A stretch of 64,000 nucleotides of DNA. Source: Polyodon spathula (lineage: Eukaryota; Chordata; Actinopteri; Acipenseriformes; Polyodontidae). Location: NCBI RefSeq assembly GCF_017654505.1, contig NC_054570.1, positions 2,910,544-2,974,543 on the forward strand. The letters run 5' to 3'. The notes under the pieces were generated by a model. It ran no database searches. It had not been told where the DNA came from and worked only from the letters and a program-made list of their open reading frames with translations. Of this stretch, positions 40,550 through 53,315 are shown piece by piece (the first letter of the stretch is position 1; each line of letters starts with the position of its first letter). A program made the translations under genes and the position numbers.

Positions 40550-40735
40550 TAATAATAATATAATAATGTACTTACTATGTACTTACTGGAACATGCTGGT
40601 CACACATTCACCGCAGTATCGATGCCCGCAGATGGTTTGTTTGGGCCGGATTAACAGGACCCCGCAAGCCGAGCAGAGAAGCTCCGAACCAGCGGCACGA
40701 TCCACTGGACTCACCCCGGATACAAGCTCGACCAT
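36039..40735 (-). CDS. TRAF1/2-like TNF-receptor-associated factor (RING, zinc fingers, coiled coil, MATH)
   Basis: TRAF proteins are trimeric adaptors, often E3 ligases, that couple TNF-receptor family tails to NF-kB and MAPK signalling. Exons: 40735-40587 (RING start: CSACGVLL, TICGHRYCGEC), 39360-39293 (tentative), 39050-38946 (VFPDKATENN, SGCTWRG), 38785-38612 (zinc fingers: HERECEYAVEPC, HHESHVCEWRLVYC), 38055-37978, 37214-37155 and 36830-36039 (helical segment then TRAF-C/MATH). The MATH domain reads ENGTLVWKIKGF, FGYRLCLRLYPCGDG, VMRGEWDDVLPWPF, SASFQKP, NVASGCPLF, ending KAVIEAH. WPF, the Arg/Tyr/Asp and serine residues of the receptor-binding groove and ASGCPLF are kept. MRGE..DVLPWPF resembles TRAF1, while the RING and ZnF N-terminus resembles TRAF2. 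The phase of exon 1 does not fit tentative exon 2, so the N-terminus is uncertain. Exons 3-7 are in phase (about 402 aa). Confidence 0.9.
36817..37080 (-). repeat. Repeated acceptor edge of the TRAF-like last exon
   Basis: The exon start (PQSLV, plus-strand taccagggactggggctgtg) recurs at about 36894-36915 and 37003-37027, embedded in GA-rich sequence. The distal copy keeps a full AG acceptor (exon would start at 37019), and its reading frame stays open for 63 codons into the true exon. Confidence 0.9.
37318..37648. mobile_element. Tc1/mariner-type MITE with TA target duplication
   Basis: The left end cagctatggcaaaaggtttt and right end aaaacttttagccagagctg are imperfect inverted repeats, flanked on both sides by TA. 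The 331-bp interior has no transposase. It sits in the intron between TRAF exons 5 and 6. A fragment of the same terminus occurs near 30888-30910 (tgcaaatcttttggccagag). Confidence 0.85.
38395..38550. repeat. 36-bp minisatellite (locus 2), about 4 copies
   Basis: Same unit as at 25600-25990 (ctttgagaagggggctggtt, cattatcttctctgtg), followed by tttactacactgtgctgtgc and ttttaccagggggta. It lies in the TRAF intron between exons 4 and 5, about 13 kb from the other locus. Confidence 0.93.
39148..39175. repeat. 28-nt poly(C) tract
   Basis: An uninterrupted C run lies in the TRAF intron upstream of exon 3 (minus sense), within the pyrimidine-rich part of the plus strand. Confidence 0.9.
39395..39845. 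repeat. Cluster of AT, GT and ATT microsatellites
   Basis: (TA)n at 39397-39440, (TG)n at 39499-39528, (AT)n near 39690-39732 and (ATT)n at 39798-39843, all within the first TRAF introns. Open frames here are repeat-derived. Confidence 0.85.
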
Positions 40736-40908
40736 CCCGATGAAATAACGAAAACAATCGCGAAGACCAGCGCTCAGTCCGAAGTGCAGTCCGCTAGAGA
40801 GTCTTTGAAGATGACCGTCGGATTTATTTGAAATAAATAACCAAAACTAAATAAATATTCAATAATAACAACTTACAAAAATAGGCAAATAGCAATATAT
40901 AAATGTAA

Positions 40909-40963
<55 letters not shown>

Positions 40964-41309
40964 GCGCAAGTAAACCCAATATAAGAAGTATGTTAGAGAG
41001 AGACAGAAGCGCCGCTCTTCAGTGTAAACTATTGGAAAGTGAAACATCATCTTTATCACTGCGAGTTTTATTCTCTGTCTGTATAGGAAATTCCCTGGTT
41101 AGTCAATGCCGCGTGTGTAACACTAGCTGGCTGACTCACCTGAGGTTTATAACCTGTGAAATGCTTTGAAATGTCAGCTTTGGTGGCCGTCGCCGTGAAG
41201 TTTTTAACCTTGCACGAAAATCATAAGAAATGTAAAATAGCGATGAGGTCGCTGCTGCTGTAAGTGTATCAGACCTAGTCCCTTGTATTGTAATAACGCT
41301 AATAAATAA

Positions 41310-41380
41310 TCATCTTTATTTTTATATATAGCGCCTTTCATAGTGGAGCACCATCACAAAGCGCTTTATAATTTCGAATA

Positions 41381-41470
<90 letters not shown>
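41310..41470. repeat. SINE tail fragment followed by long (AT)n
   Basis: tatagcgcctttcatagtgg and agcaccatcacaaagcgctt mark the tail end of the SINE family, then about 86 bp of pure AT (41384-41470). Confidence 0.85.
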
Positions 41471-41472
<2 letters not shown>

Positions 41473-41624
41473 TGGGTAAGAAGACTATATTATATATGAT
41501 AGTACTGGAAAATCTTAGAAATATAACTTACCTGGTCAGTTGGTTTTTGGTGTTTTGGTGGGTTTTTTGGTATCTGGCCTCTGAAATGTATGACTTTACA
41601 TCTACTTAACTATAGAGGAAGATT

Positions 41625-42163
<539 letters not shown>

Positions 42164-42957
42164 CAGAGAGTGGAGATGGTTTTCCCAGTCCATTTATTCA
42201 TCCCCCCCCCACCTCACTGCTCTGCTCCGGTTCGTTCCGCCACTATATTTCAATATAGGGGTTTTACTAATACTTTCCTTGTGTATCATCCTCGGTATTT
42301 TCCTAAACACTTCTTTGAATGACGGTAATAATCATGACTAGCTTTGTCTGAACAAACAACCCAGTGGGTCTTAACAAATGTGAATAAATACATTTAAAAA
42401 TGACATAAATAAAACTTATAACATTATTATGAGGAATTCGAGTTGAAAGGGTTGTTTTGTAAGAATTATTATTTTTTGTCTGATTTGCTATTGAATAATT
42501 CTGCTAAACAAAGACGTGATTGATTCAAATCTGTTGTTTTCAGTTATTATTATTAATTTTTATTTTTATTGGAGGGGGTTTACAATAAGCACACATCAAA
42601 CCATGCCCTTTTAAAAAAAATAATACTCAATTTAAAATAAAAAAAAAGAATAATAAAATTAAAGACACCTCTGAAGATCGCATCTATATTTTTTACAGGA
42701 ATAAAAGTGTAAACAATTGAAATATACCACGAAGGTTTTCCAGCGCTTCCACTTCCCTGTAGTAATTTTTACAAGTAACGCGTCTATAATAACTGGAATT
42801 GTTTTTACAGCCAGCAGTATAAATGCACCTGCGGTATCTGTTGGTTATTAACAAGCAATAAGGAAACGAAATGTCTGTGTTTGTATAAGATCCCCCCTCC
42901 AAAAAATACATCTAACACAATGTAATCGATTCAACACGTCTTAATCAAGTCTTTTGT

Positions 42958-43160
42958 TTTTATATAGCGCCTTTCATAGTGGAGCACCATCACAAAGCGC
43001 TTTACAGGATATGAGACTAGGGTGTGTGAACCATGCATCAGCTGCAGAGTCGCTTACAACAACATCTCACCCCAGAGACGCAGCACAAGGAGGTGAAGTG
43101 ACTTGGGTCACATAGTAAGTCAGTGGCTGAGCCGGGATTTGAACCGGTGACCTCCTCATA
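42958..43160 (-). repeat. tRNA-derived SINE, minus orientation
   Basis: Runs from tatatagcgcctttcatagt through gtgtgtgaaccatgcatcag to gggatttgaaccggtgacct, the reverse complement of a box B. The same family as 11405-11650. Confidence 0.85.
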
Positions 43161-43164
43161 AACT

Positions 43165-44476
43165 TTGAGCAAACTTTCTGTTGCTCGGAACCCGTGCAGG
43201 GGAATTCTAAAATGAAACACTGGCCATGTGTCCCGGCCGTGGCGTACACTGCGTGCCCGGACAGCCTGTTCGAGACACTTCGGATACGACATCACAGTTG
43301 CTTCTGGGCAGGCCGTTATTAGGAAAATTTCCACATCGTCTGCTGCTGCTTCTCAGACTCAGTGTGGCTCCCTAGCGGCTGAAAATGGTAATATATGTGT
43401 GTGTGTGTGTGTGTGTGGAATAAATCCACATTACCCTTATACATTTCCATGCTATATCTGTATACAAAGTGCCTGGTTTGCTTGCTTTCATCCGAAGTGC
43501 ATGCTTTGCTGATGACTGTCAAAATTATGTGCTGGTTGTTTTGGCTATGGGATACATTTCATGTTACTTCTTTATTTGGGCAGGTGCCTTAAGAAAGCCA
43601 AACATTAACGCAAAATACTAATCATACAAGAAAAAACAAAGACGCCTTCATGCATTTCCCTGTATTGAACGAATCCTCGTTTGATTAAAACATTTACATA
43701 CAGATCGCATGGTGCACGTCCCACCAGTCAAGCACCTGTCCCTGCACACACACACACAGAGACTGCGCAGAAGAGATATCGCACTGGCATAAAGGTCCAG
43801 GACTCCGCTCCAAACCAACCTGTCTGCTGAACACTCTCAAAGGACGGTCAGACTTTTTGAGAACGCTGGGATGGTCCTGCTGTGTCTTGCAGGTAGGGAG
43901 TCTTGCATTGTAGCATCCACAGCTATACATGGTCTGGTTTCACAAAACCCTGTCAGCACTAATCTGGGGCTACATAATGTTAAGTTAGGCAAGGGAGAGT
44001 GTGAAACTAGCCTTTCGCAGCAGAAGAGGTGATAATGACATTTAGCACACATTCTGCACATCTGTTCACAATGCTGAGGAGCATCTCTCAGTGATGCTGC
44101 CTGGACCGGGCTGTATCGTGATGACACACAGAACTGGCGGTAGTATAACAGGGATGATGTTCTTCAACTGGCGATCTTCAACTGGAGACCACAGCAATTC
44201 TGTGCTTCAGTCAGTTCAAGTGGAGCGCGGAACGATTCGCTCTGCAAGGAAACCTTTCATGTGCTACAACGTTGAGATGAGATTCAATGAATCTCTTAAT
44301 GAAACAGCTGAGTGGACTGGATAATGAAGAGCCAGCTGCCCAACGTTTCGATGTGTTGTCGATATCGTTCTCAAGGGAGCCTGTACTGAGACCTGTTGAT
44401 TTGGACAAATATTGTAGATGCTTTAGCACTTAAATTAGATTATTTCTAATCTTTCATTTTTAATTGGTAGTTTTAG

Positions 44477-44554
<78 letters not shown>

Positions 44555-45350
44555 GATTCACACTCCCTGTGCATCTGGTATTATGACCCCACATCCTGTC
44601 ACCACAAGCTTTCCTGGCTCCACTAATATGTTCCTGTCGGTACACAATGCATCCAAACTCTTAGTTCCCTCTTTCCCCTTTCTGAATAAAAATACACTTT
44701 AAAAAAAAAACGTGCTGGTGTTTTCCTTACTTGATGTTTTTTGGACAAGCACATCTTACCAGTAACACTACAGTGCATGTCCGGATCACCTAATTCACAC
44801 AACGCAAAAAAAACAAAAAAAAAAAACTAACATGTTTAACTCCTTCAACGTCAGTGATCTTTGACATCAGTTGTCTGCCGAAATCAAAATAATCTCACCA
44901 ATCTGCATCCGGCTTTAACTGAGGGCAGGTTGACTCCTAAGATACAAGTTTAACGACAGCCATGAAACGCTCCATCTAAACTTTTTGAACTGTATTGTTT
45001 TTAGGGGTTGCGTTTTTCAGCGTGGAGTGCCCAAAATGTTGTATTTTTTCAGCCCGCCCCCCAACTCTGTAACTATACAATAAAATTAGGCGAAATAAAA
45101 AATGAGGAAATTCAAAACTCACGTTTATAAATTTTAGGTTGGCTGTATAAAGGTTTTTTCATGGGTCAGGTAAGCACTCAAGCACTCCCCCTTCTGTTTA
45201 AGAGAGAAGAAACCGATAAAAGAAAAATAAAACTGAAAGCAAACAACTTTTACTGATCAAACTTTTTTTTTTCTGAGACAGCGAATTCAAAGCCCAGCAG
45301 AAGGGACACAGATGCAACACGGGGTGAATTTGGACACTAGCCTTTTATTT
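43165..45350. other. Intergenic DNA with microsatellites
   Basis: Contains (TG)n near 43398 and (CA)n at 44480-44550. Open frames of up to 96 codons show no recognisable domain, and no splice structure was found. On the minus strand, AATAAA near 45345-45350 could end a transcript from the exons at 45.5-46.3 kb. Confidence 0.45.
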
Positions 45351-45525
45351 TATTTAGTTTCACTTGCACGTTTTTCCTTGTATTTTCTTAGAATTTCTAA
45401 TAAAAGTAAATAAAACAGCTTCCGAAAGCTGTGTCCGCCTGTCAGTGCAGTCTGGATACCTGTGTCCACCTGTGTGTTTGTCAGTTTTAGAGTCAGTCTG
45501 TCTGCTTGGTGTGTGTCTGTGTCTG

Positions 45526-46317
45526 TCAGTCTCTCTCTCTCTCTGATTGATATGTGGTGGACGCTGCTTTATTTGTCTTGGTCTCGCTCTCTGCAGTCTG
45601 CTTCCAATCTCTGGATACAGGAAGGACCCTCTCTTCCGCCCCCTGGCTCCCCAACACCATCTGATTGGTCGGGAGCTCAAAGGGTCTTCTTTGCAAGGAG
45701 TCTCGCAGTGCGCTTGTCTCTGCACCTCCCTGTAAAAAAAAAAGTGAGAGTAAACCATGGTAGTTGCAAAGAAGACACAGGTAAGAACAATAAATGTGTT
45801 TCAGTGGAACCTGCTGTAGTTTCACTGATATACTGAGCAATACATTTTATTCTCCCTGGCTTATATGAATCAAAACTCATTTCAACATCAAAGACGTTTG
45901 TCATTGAAATTATCACATTTTGCACAGCTCAGTAATTCAGTTATGCATGACTCGGATTCAGCCGTGGCTTATACTGCAGGGGACAGGCTGTCGAGTTTAG
46001 TTCAGTCTAGTTAGTGCACACCACTATAAATACATACATGTTTAGAAGCATGGTGGCCCTAGTTAGCATAGCAATGCACTGCAACAGGAGCAGGGGGACT
46101 CCTCTAGGTAAGGCACGCTTTGGGACTCACCATCTGAGCAGCAGGGCTGTAGACTCTCCCCCGAGGCAGGGGGATGGAGCTCTGTGCTGGGCTGAGCTCC
46201 GCTGGGCTCTGGGGGTGTAGTGTTGTAGCTGGGGAATGGGGAGGTAGGGGACCCCCAATCTGCTGCTGGGCTGCACTGTACCCTGAAAGCCTCAGGCAAT
46301 CCATCATGGGCACCAGG
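45526..46317 (-). CDS. Two unassigned exons of a minus-strand gene truncated by the assembly gap
   Basis: A well-formed exon spans 46317-46133, with a tttcag acceptor and an ATG|gtgagt donor. It joins in phase 0 to an exon starting at 45735 (poly-T plus acag acceptor) that stays open to a TGA at 45526. The conceptual protein is proline/serine rich (GGPLPPHSPATTL, AELSPAQSSIPLPRGRV) then polar (ALRDSLQRRPFELP). In another phase the second exon ends early (ARLLAKKTL then stop). No domain is recognised. It could be the 3' end of PRRC2A, whose middle would then be lost in the gap, or a separate gene. An AATAAA on this strand lies near 45345. Confidence 0.4.
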
Positions 46318-46479
46318 ACCTGAAATAGCAAAGCAAAGACACACCCCAGTCATGCTTCAGTAATACACACTTCCTGCCTCCATGAAAGCCTACCATGGTC
46401 GGCTGGCAGTTTTCCTATGCTCTTTGTGGCTATGCTCTGAATTTACCAGTCTTTCATGGATGGTCATGTTTTTAATGTG

Positions 46480-46979
46480 NNNNNNNNNNNNNNNNNNNNN
46501 NNNNNNNNNNNNNNNNNNNNNNNNNNNNNNNNNNNNNNNNNNNNNNNNNNNNNNNNNNNNNNNNNNNNNNNNNNNNNNNNNNNNNNNNNNNNNNNNNNNN
46601 NNNNNNNNNNNNNNNNNNNNNNNNNNNNNNNNNNNNNNNNNNNNNNNNNNNNNNNNNNNNNNNNNNNNNNNNNNNNNNNNNNNNNNNNNNNNNNNNNNNN
46701 NNNNNNNNNNNNNNNNNNNNNNNNNNNNNNNNNNNNNNNNNNNNNNNNNNNNNNNNNNNNNNNNNNNNNNNNNNNNNNNNNNNNNNNNNNNNNNNNNNNN
46801 NNNNNNNNNNNNNNNNNNNNNNNNNNNNNNNNNNNNNNNNNNNNNNNNNNNNNNNNNNNNNNNNNNNNNNNNNNNNNNNNNNNNNNNNNNNNNNNNNNNN
46901 NNNNNNNNNNNNNNNNNNNNNNNNNNNNNNNNNNNNNNNNNNNNNNNNNNNNNNNNNNNNNNNNNNNNNNNNNNNNNNN
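46480..46979. other. Assembly gap (500 N)
   Basis: Exactly 500 N, a typical placeholder for a gap of unknown size. The missing PRRC2A exons, and any class III genes usually between PRRC2A and DDAH2, could lie in it. Open frames spanning it are meaningless. Confidence 0.99.
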
Positions 46980-46984
46980 AGCAG

Positions 46985-49054
46985 CATGCTACTGTATATG
47001 CAGTGCTTAACAGTATGTTTCCGAAGGCCGGCAATGCAAGCCACACAGTTTGTACAGCTCAAGACGACAGGCACTGTCTTGACGATAAGCCTGATAAAGT
47101 GACTCCTGTATCAACACATTGTTTTTTATTTAAGTACAATTTGATCTGCTAACAAACATGAGCATGCATTCATTTGTCTGATAAGCCTGTATTTTCACAC
47201 ACACTGTTTATTTTACACTTGCTATTTAAAAGTAATTCTATTCACACAGGTTTAAAAGGCAGTACATGGCAAAAGGACACTCAGTACTGCATCTCCAGCC
47301 CTGCTCCACTCCTTGTTCGCTGTATTTATCACGTATCTCTTCACAGTAGTGCATACTGATAACCGCCTTTTTTTCAGCTCACCTCAGCCACTGAAAGCTT
47401 TTCTCTGCTTTTTCCAAAGAAAAAACTGTGTACGGCGCCCTTTTGATGACGTCGGAGAGATCCGACACAGGACCGCAAAGGGTTAAAGTCCAGTGTGGAC
47501 TCGCCTCATGTTCTTGACAGGAGTCACGCGGTGTATAAAATGTGTAAGGCTCGAATTTGCAGAGCTCCAGACTGGGGCTCAAATGGTTGTAAATGCGAAA
47601 AAGAAATCATCTGTGAAATGCTTAGGGGTTGGGTGCAGTGGCTCTTGCAAACCAAAAGCAGCACGTCAATATTTCCGAATGTGCTAGACGTCAGACTGCA
47701 AGGGGAAAACACTCATTTAACAAAGTGAAGCGCGAGAAGGAAGGCAACGAACACACTAATAATAACAATTTCACCGAATGCAGATGCTTGCAAGCGCAGA
47801 CAGGTGCTGTATTAACACCAGCATGACACCCTTGTTCAGTTGTGATGGTGACCAAACAAGTTTTAGTGTTGTGTAAACATTTAGTATTTAATAACGTAAA
47901 TAGCAGAACCACCTCACTGCAACTTAAACAGGCTTCTACAGAGAAATAAACAGTAACCTACAAAGAGCAGTGTGTGCTGCATGCTGTCAGATCAGGACTG
48001 CACTGCAGTACGCCGTTTCCCATGTTAAACAAGGACACAGTTAGTGTCCTTGTTCACTTTAGTGTCTTAAGTTGCTGTATTTTAAGCAGTTGAATGTAAA
48101 TCGCAACTAATTTGCTCCTGAAGTGACACCAGAAATTGGCTCCTAAGGCAACAACTACATCTGGAGCCCCGATTAGTAATTTCGGTTTAAAGCAAATGTA
48201 TTTTAAAAGATAAAACAGCATGAACATGAAGCTTGTTTGACCAGACGTGCTTTAGCAGTGCTGTCACTGCAAACACTTGTACAAGCAAATGAGACAACTG
48301 TGATTGACTGTATCGTACCATTAAGACAATGCTGATACAGAGCCTAAAAAAATATCAGCTGTCGAGCAGAGTCACTATCAATCCACATCCACTCAACAGC
48401 CTTAAATTTCAGACAGAATGATACTTGCAAGTGTTTCTGCTTATGATAAATACCTAATTGAGATAAGATAAAAAAACATTTACACTGAGTTTCAACGTAA
48501 TTTATGTTTAAAAAAAAATGATACACTATTTGTAGTACTCATGTCTAATTAAAAATAAAGAAACAGACAGACGAAGTTTAGGCCAACATTAAACGTTTAC
48601 CGTAAGGTTGTTTTCTTGTTTTGTTTTTTTGCACTGAGAATTGCAATTGCATTTAATGTGCATTAAACTGTCAATAATAAATAGGCAAAAGGTGCACTTT
48701 TCTACAATAATTTACAGTGATCTACTTGTGTCTTTTCAGGCTTTGCTAGTGCAAAATTTAGGAAAAATAAATAAACTGGACGTACAACTCAAACCAAGCA
48801 CACTGTTTAAAATCAATAATTACACACAACTGTATCAACTTATGGCTGCATACCTTGCACATAAAACACGTGATCTATGCTATACTTTGATTTACGTTCC
48901 ATAAGTTAGTTATTTTGAACTTGTCTGCTCAGATTTTGATTTGACTCTGCCTCGGTCATATTTTGGTCTCGCAAAAACACGTGAATAAGAATCTGGATGA
49001 TGATTTTTCGATGGGTGAAGAGATTAGTGGTATTCCCTTTGCATGGTATAATCT

Positions 49055-49088
<34 letters not shown>

Positions 49089-50860
49089 CCAGTAATGTGT
49101 ATCAAACATATTTGTAGCCTAACAGAAAACACAACATGTTAGTGATTCTGAATAAAAGATCCATATGTAGATTTCTGTTAAAACTACAATAAAAAATGTA
49201 AACGCTTGCAGGCACGTATGTACGTACACAGGCTTATTTATTACTAGACCACAGGTCCGACACTGAGCTTTCAAGGGCAGAAAATAAGAATGGGTGATAA
49301 TGACAGTGAAACGCAGATTAAAAGATGATGTATTTGTATTAATAACCTGTAGTGTGCATACCGGAAGTGGCATTCGCTGGTTCACAGCTTCTCTATGATC
49401 TTTAGCTGCTGTACCACTGCAGGTGTACTGCACAGAAGGCGTTGTTATAACATATTTATGAAGCACTTGTCCTACGGACCACTAAACAGGTTGCAAACCC
49501 AAGCTCCAAAACTCACCGTCCCAAGCAAACTGACAACCCTTAAAACCAAATCCTGATAGGATAGCAGTCAGTTTATTTATTTCGACCTTCATATTAACGT
49601 ATTTTGTAAAGAAACGTCTGACAGTGCACACCCTGAAATACAAAGTCACTTTAAGGCCTGCGACTTTTTGTTGACGGCAAAAACACGTTTGTCACCCGCG
49701 TGTTGCCTTGCAGTTTGCAGCGGGCACACGAGAGACAAAGCATGCAGTCGACAAGCTGGCAATCCAATCATAATGCACGTTTTTGTTACAAGACGTAAGC
49801 ACGCTGCGAAGGAAGACTACAATATAAAAATGTACCAATTGCATTAACAAACCTGTAGTTCCTTCTTAAATAAAAATGTTAACAGTACTAGAATTTATTT
49901 AGTTAGTAGGTCTACATGTTTAACATAGAAAACATAACAAATATATTGGAATTCGTTATCCTAAACATTGTTTTCAATACTTTTAATTCTAGGCTTGACA
50001 GCAAGAAAGTAGACCTGAGATTTATTAATTTTTTTAATTCACTTTGCTTGCTATTAAAATGAAAGATGATACAAAAATGGGGGTTAATGCAGGAATGAGA
50101 GGCATACTGCATGCATGGAAAATTGCTACACGTGTATTTTATTAATGTAAGAACTTTATTCATAAAGTAAATATGTATTGCATATCTATTCAGGAATCGA
50201 AATGCACCAGATACCCTGTTTGCTGACTTAAGCAGTCCACATCCTTACTGTCAAGTAACACTACTATCAAACACGACTGGCTGGTATTGAAAACGTTGCC
50301 CGTGTCTCACTGGGGTGTTGACCAGTGTGGTCACATGAGGTGATAAGCCAGCAACATCTGTCACCCATGTGACCAGGCCTTTAGATGGGCAGCAATAAAA
50401 ACTACAGGCTGTATTAAATACCACGCTGGTGAATCTCTGTTAGTTAAGTCTCCTGGCTGGTCAGACCACACCTCCCTCTTAATACTAAAACAAAGACAAA
50501 TATCTGACAGGCAACAATAAAATCGATGGGCATCGACAACACTAGTATCCAAACTACTCTTCACAAAAGCTTTCAAATACAACTGAAAACACAGTAGCAT
50601 CGAGAAAACATTATTAAAATAGCAAGAACCAAAAAAAAAAAAGAGACTCAACAAAGCTTTCAAATACAACTGAAAACACGTACTTGACTGTGCATAGCAT
50701 CGAGAAAACATTATTAAAATAGCAAGAACCAAAAAAAAAAAAAAAGACTCAACAAAGCTTTCAAATACAACTGAAAACATGCAGGGTGCAGGTAATATAA
50801 TATACACCTGAGGCTCTAACAAGGAATGATTTAATTGGGACTTGCAGAACAAAAGACGCT
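46985..50860. other. No gene recognised (probable PRRC2A intron)
   Basis: A/T-rich sequence between the gap and PRRC2A coding exon 2, with a poly(A) tract at 49057-49085 and a local duplication near 50540-50780 (caaagctttcaaatacaact repeated three times with gcaagaaccaaaaaaaaaa). No further PRRC2A exon in the required phase was found. Confidence 0.5.
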
Positions 50861-50868
50861 GCATCTCA

Positions 50869-51727
<859 letters not shown>

Positions 51728-51822
51728 CGAGTACGGTGGGTCCTGCCTCACCCTTGGGAACGTGCCGCTCTCTGCGAAGGGGGGAATGAAAGGTAAAGCA
51801 CGGCCACAATCAGAGAGGACTC

Positions 51823-52130
51823 CCTTAAACCAGCCTTTCCCAGCCCTGTTCCTGGCAGCACACCGCGTAGGCTGGTTTTCGTTCCAATGCGGTGCTCGAT
51901 TGCTTAAATGAACCCTTCTTTGAACTAAGTGACGAACTGAGCATTCTCTCGTTAAGCAATGCTTAAATTGAATCATATCAACAGATGAAGCACTTGAAAG
52001 TAACGAGAAAATGCCCAGTTAATCACCATCAATGAAGGGTTCATTTAAGCAATCGAGCGCCGCGTTGGAACGAAAACCAGCAGACGTAGTGTGCCGCCAG
52101 GAACAGGGCTGGGAAACGCTCTTAAACAGC
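51823..52130. mobile_element. Foldback element, arms of about 97 bp
   Basis: The left arm (cccagccctgttcctggcag, ggctggttttcgttccaatg, ctcgattgcttaaatgaacc) is the near-perfect reverse complement of the right arm (ggttcatttaagcaatcgag, gttggaacgaaaaccagc, ccaggaacagggctggg). Weaker pairing continues inward. It would form a long hairpin in PRRC2A intron 1. No transposase is encoded. Confidence 0.9.
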
Positions 52131-53044
52131 TGTTGGCTTTTGTAGAGCGACTCAAATTACGGTAGTAGGTGGGTGACTTGAATTTTGGTGTGCCACCTTG
52201 ATGTACCTATTTGAGCATCACAGATTATTTCTTATTATTACTCTGCCTTTTTTTCCTAGAGGCCACTGCAAGTGGAACTGTCCTACAGCAAGATAAGGCT
52301 AGTTCTGCACCTTTTGTTTGACTAGTGTGGAACAGAAAACTACCTACAAAGACAAGGTTGGTTTTGTGTGTGGGATACAAGAGAGTTCGACGTGTGAACA
52401 TGCAAGAACCCATTACATAAAATCAATACAGCCCATAAAATCAAACAAACAGACGGAATTGAAGCTGTGTGTGTCATATTATAAGCTACTTTCATTTTAT
52501 TACATTATTACAGCAATCAAGGTTTGGACATGTGTTCCCACACAGGCCAATCTGGAACCTTTATATACAAACCTCTTTTATTGTTTTTAATTTAGAAAAA
52601 TCCCCACAAGATTTAAGTGTTAAAATTAAGTGACATCTTTTAGACTATCGCCATGGCAACCTCCTCTGCGCTGTACCTGCAGAATAGCAGCCCTGAATAC
52701 AGTACTGCTACTCAGAGACTGGTGGCTCCATTTTAGTATCCTGCATCAGCACTCTCAGATCAGAACAAGACTTAATTTTAAAAAGTTCTAGAGCCCCTTG
52801 CTATTGCCAGGTAAAACTGGGGCTAGTTTCACAAAGCAAGCGATCTTCTTAACTACCAATTCCACGAAACAAATGTCTCAAGACCCAACACCTAGTGTTA
52901 CAGAAATCAGACCAGCTAATCTAAATACAAGTTTAAAGCCTTGTTTTCTGCCAATGTACTTTCTTATTGCAATGCATCATAAATACAATTGAAATGTTCA
53001 TTTAATCCAACAGAGACTAGGGCAACTACCCCAGGACATCATAA

Positions 53045-53315
53045 CAATATATCTTTATTTTTATCTAGCGCCTTTCAGAGTGGACCACCATCACAAAGCG
53101 CTTTACAGGGGCAGGCTGTGAACTGTGCATTATATGCAGAGTCACTTATAATAGCACACTGATTTAACATCTCATCCACAGGACGGGGCACAAGGAGGTT
53201 AAGTGACTTGCTCAGGGTCACACAGTGAGTCAGTCAGTGGCAGAGGTGGGATTTGAACCAGTGACCTTCAAGTTGCAAGCCCTGGCCTTTAATCACTGGA
53301 CCACACTGCCTCCCA
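53045..53315 (-). repeat. tRNA-derived SINE, minus orientation, near full length
   Basis: Runs from tctagcgcctttcagagtgg to aatcactggaccacactgcc, including the reversed box B (gggatttgaaccagtgacct). It lies in PRRC2A intron 1. The rest of 53.3-55.4 kb is A/T-rich, and no exon is recognised there. Confidence 0.85.

Noticed and set aside
46382..47152. ORFs spanning the N block
   Set aside because: They are open only because N codons contain no stops.
47490..47830. Overlapping 60-77-codon ORFs with several cysteines
   Set aside because: No splice structure, domain or conservation could be recognised; treated as intron.
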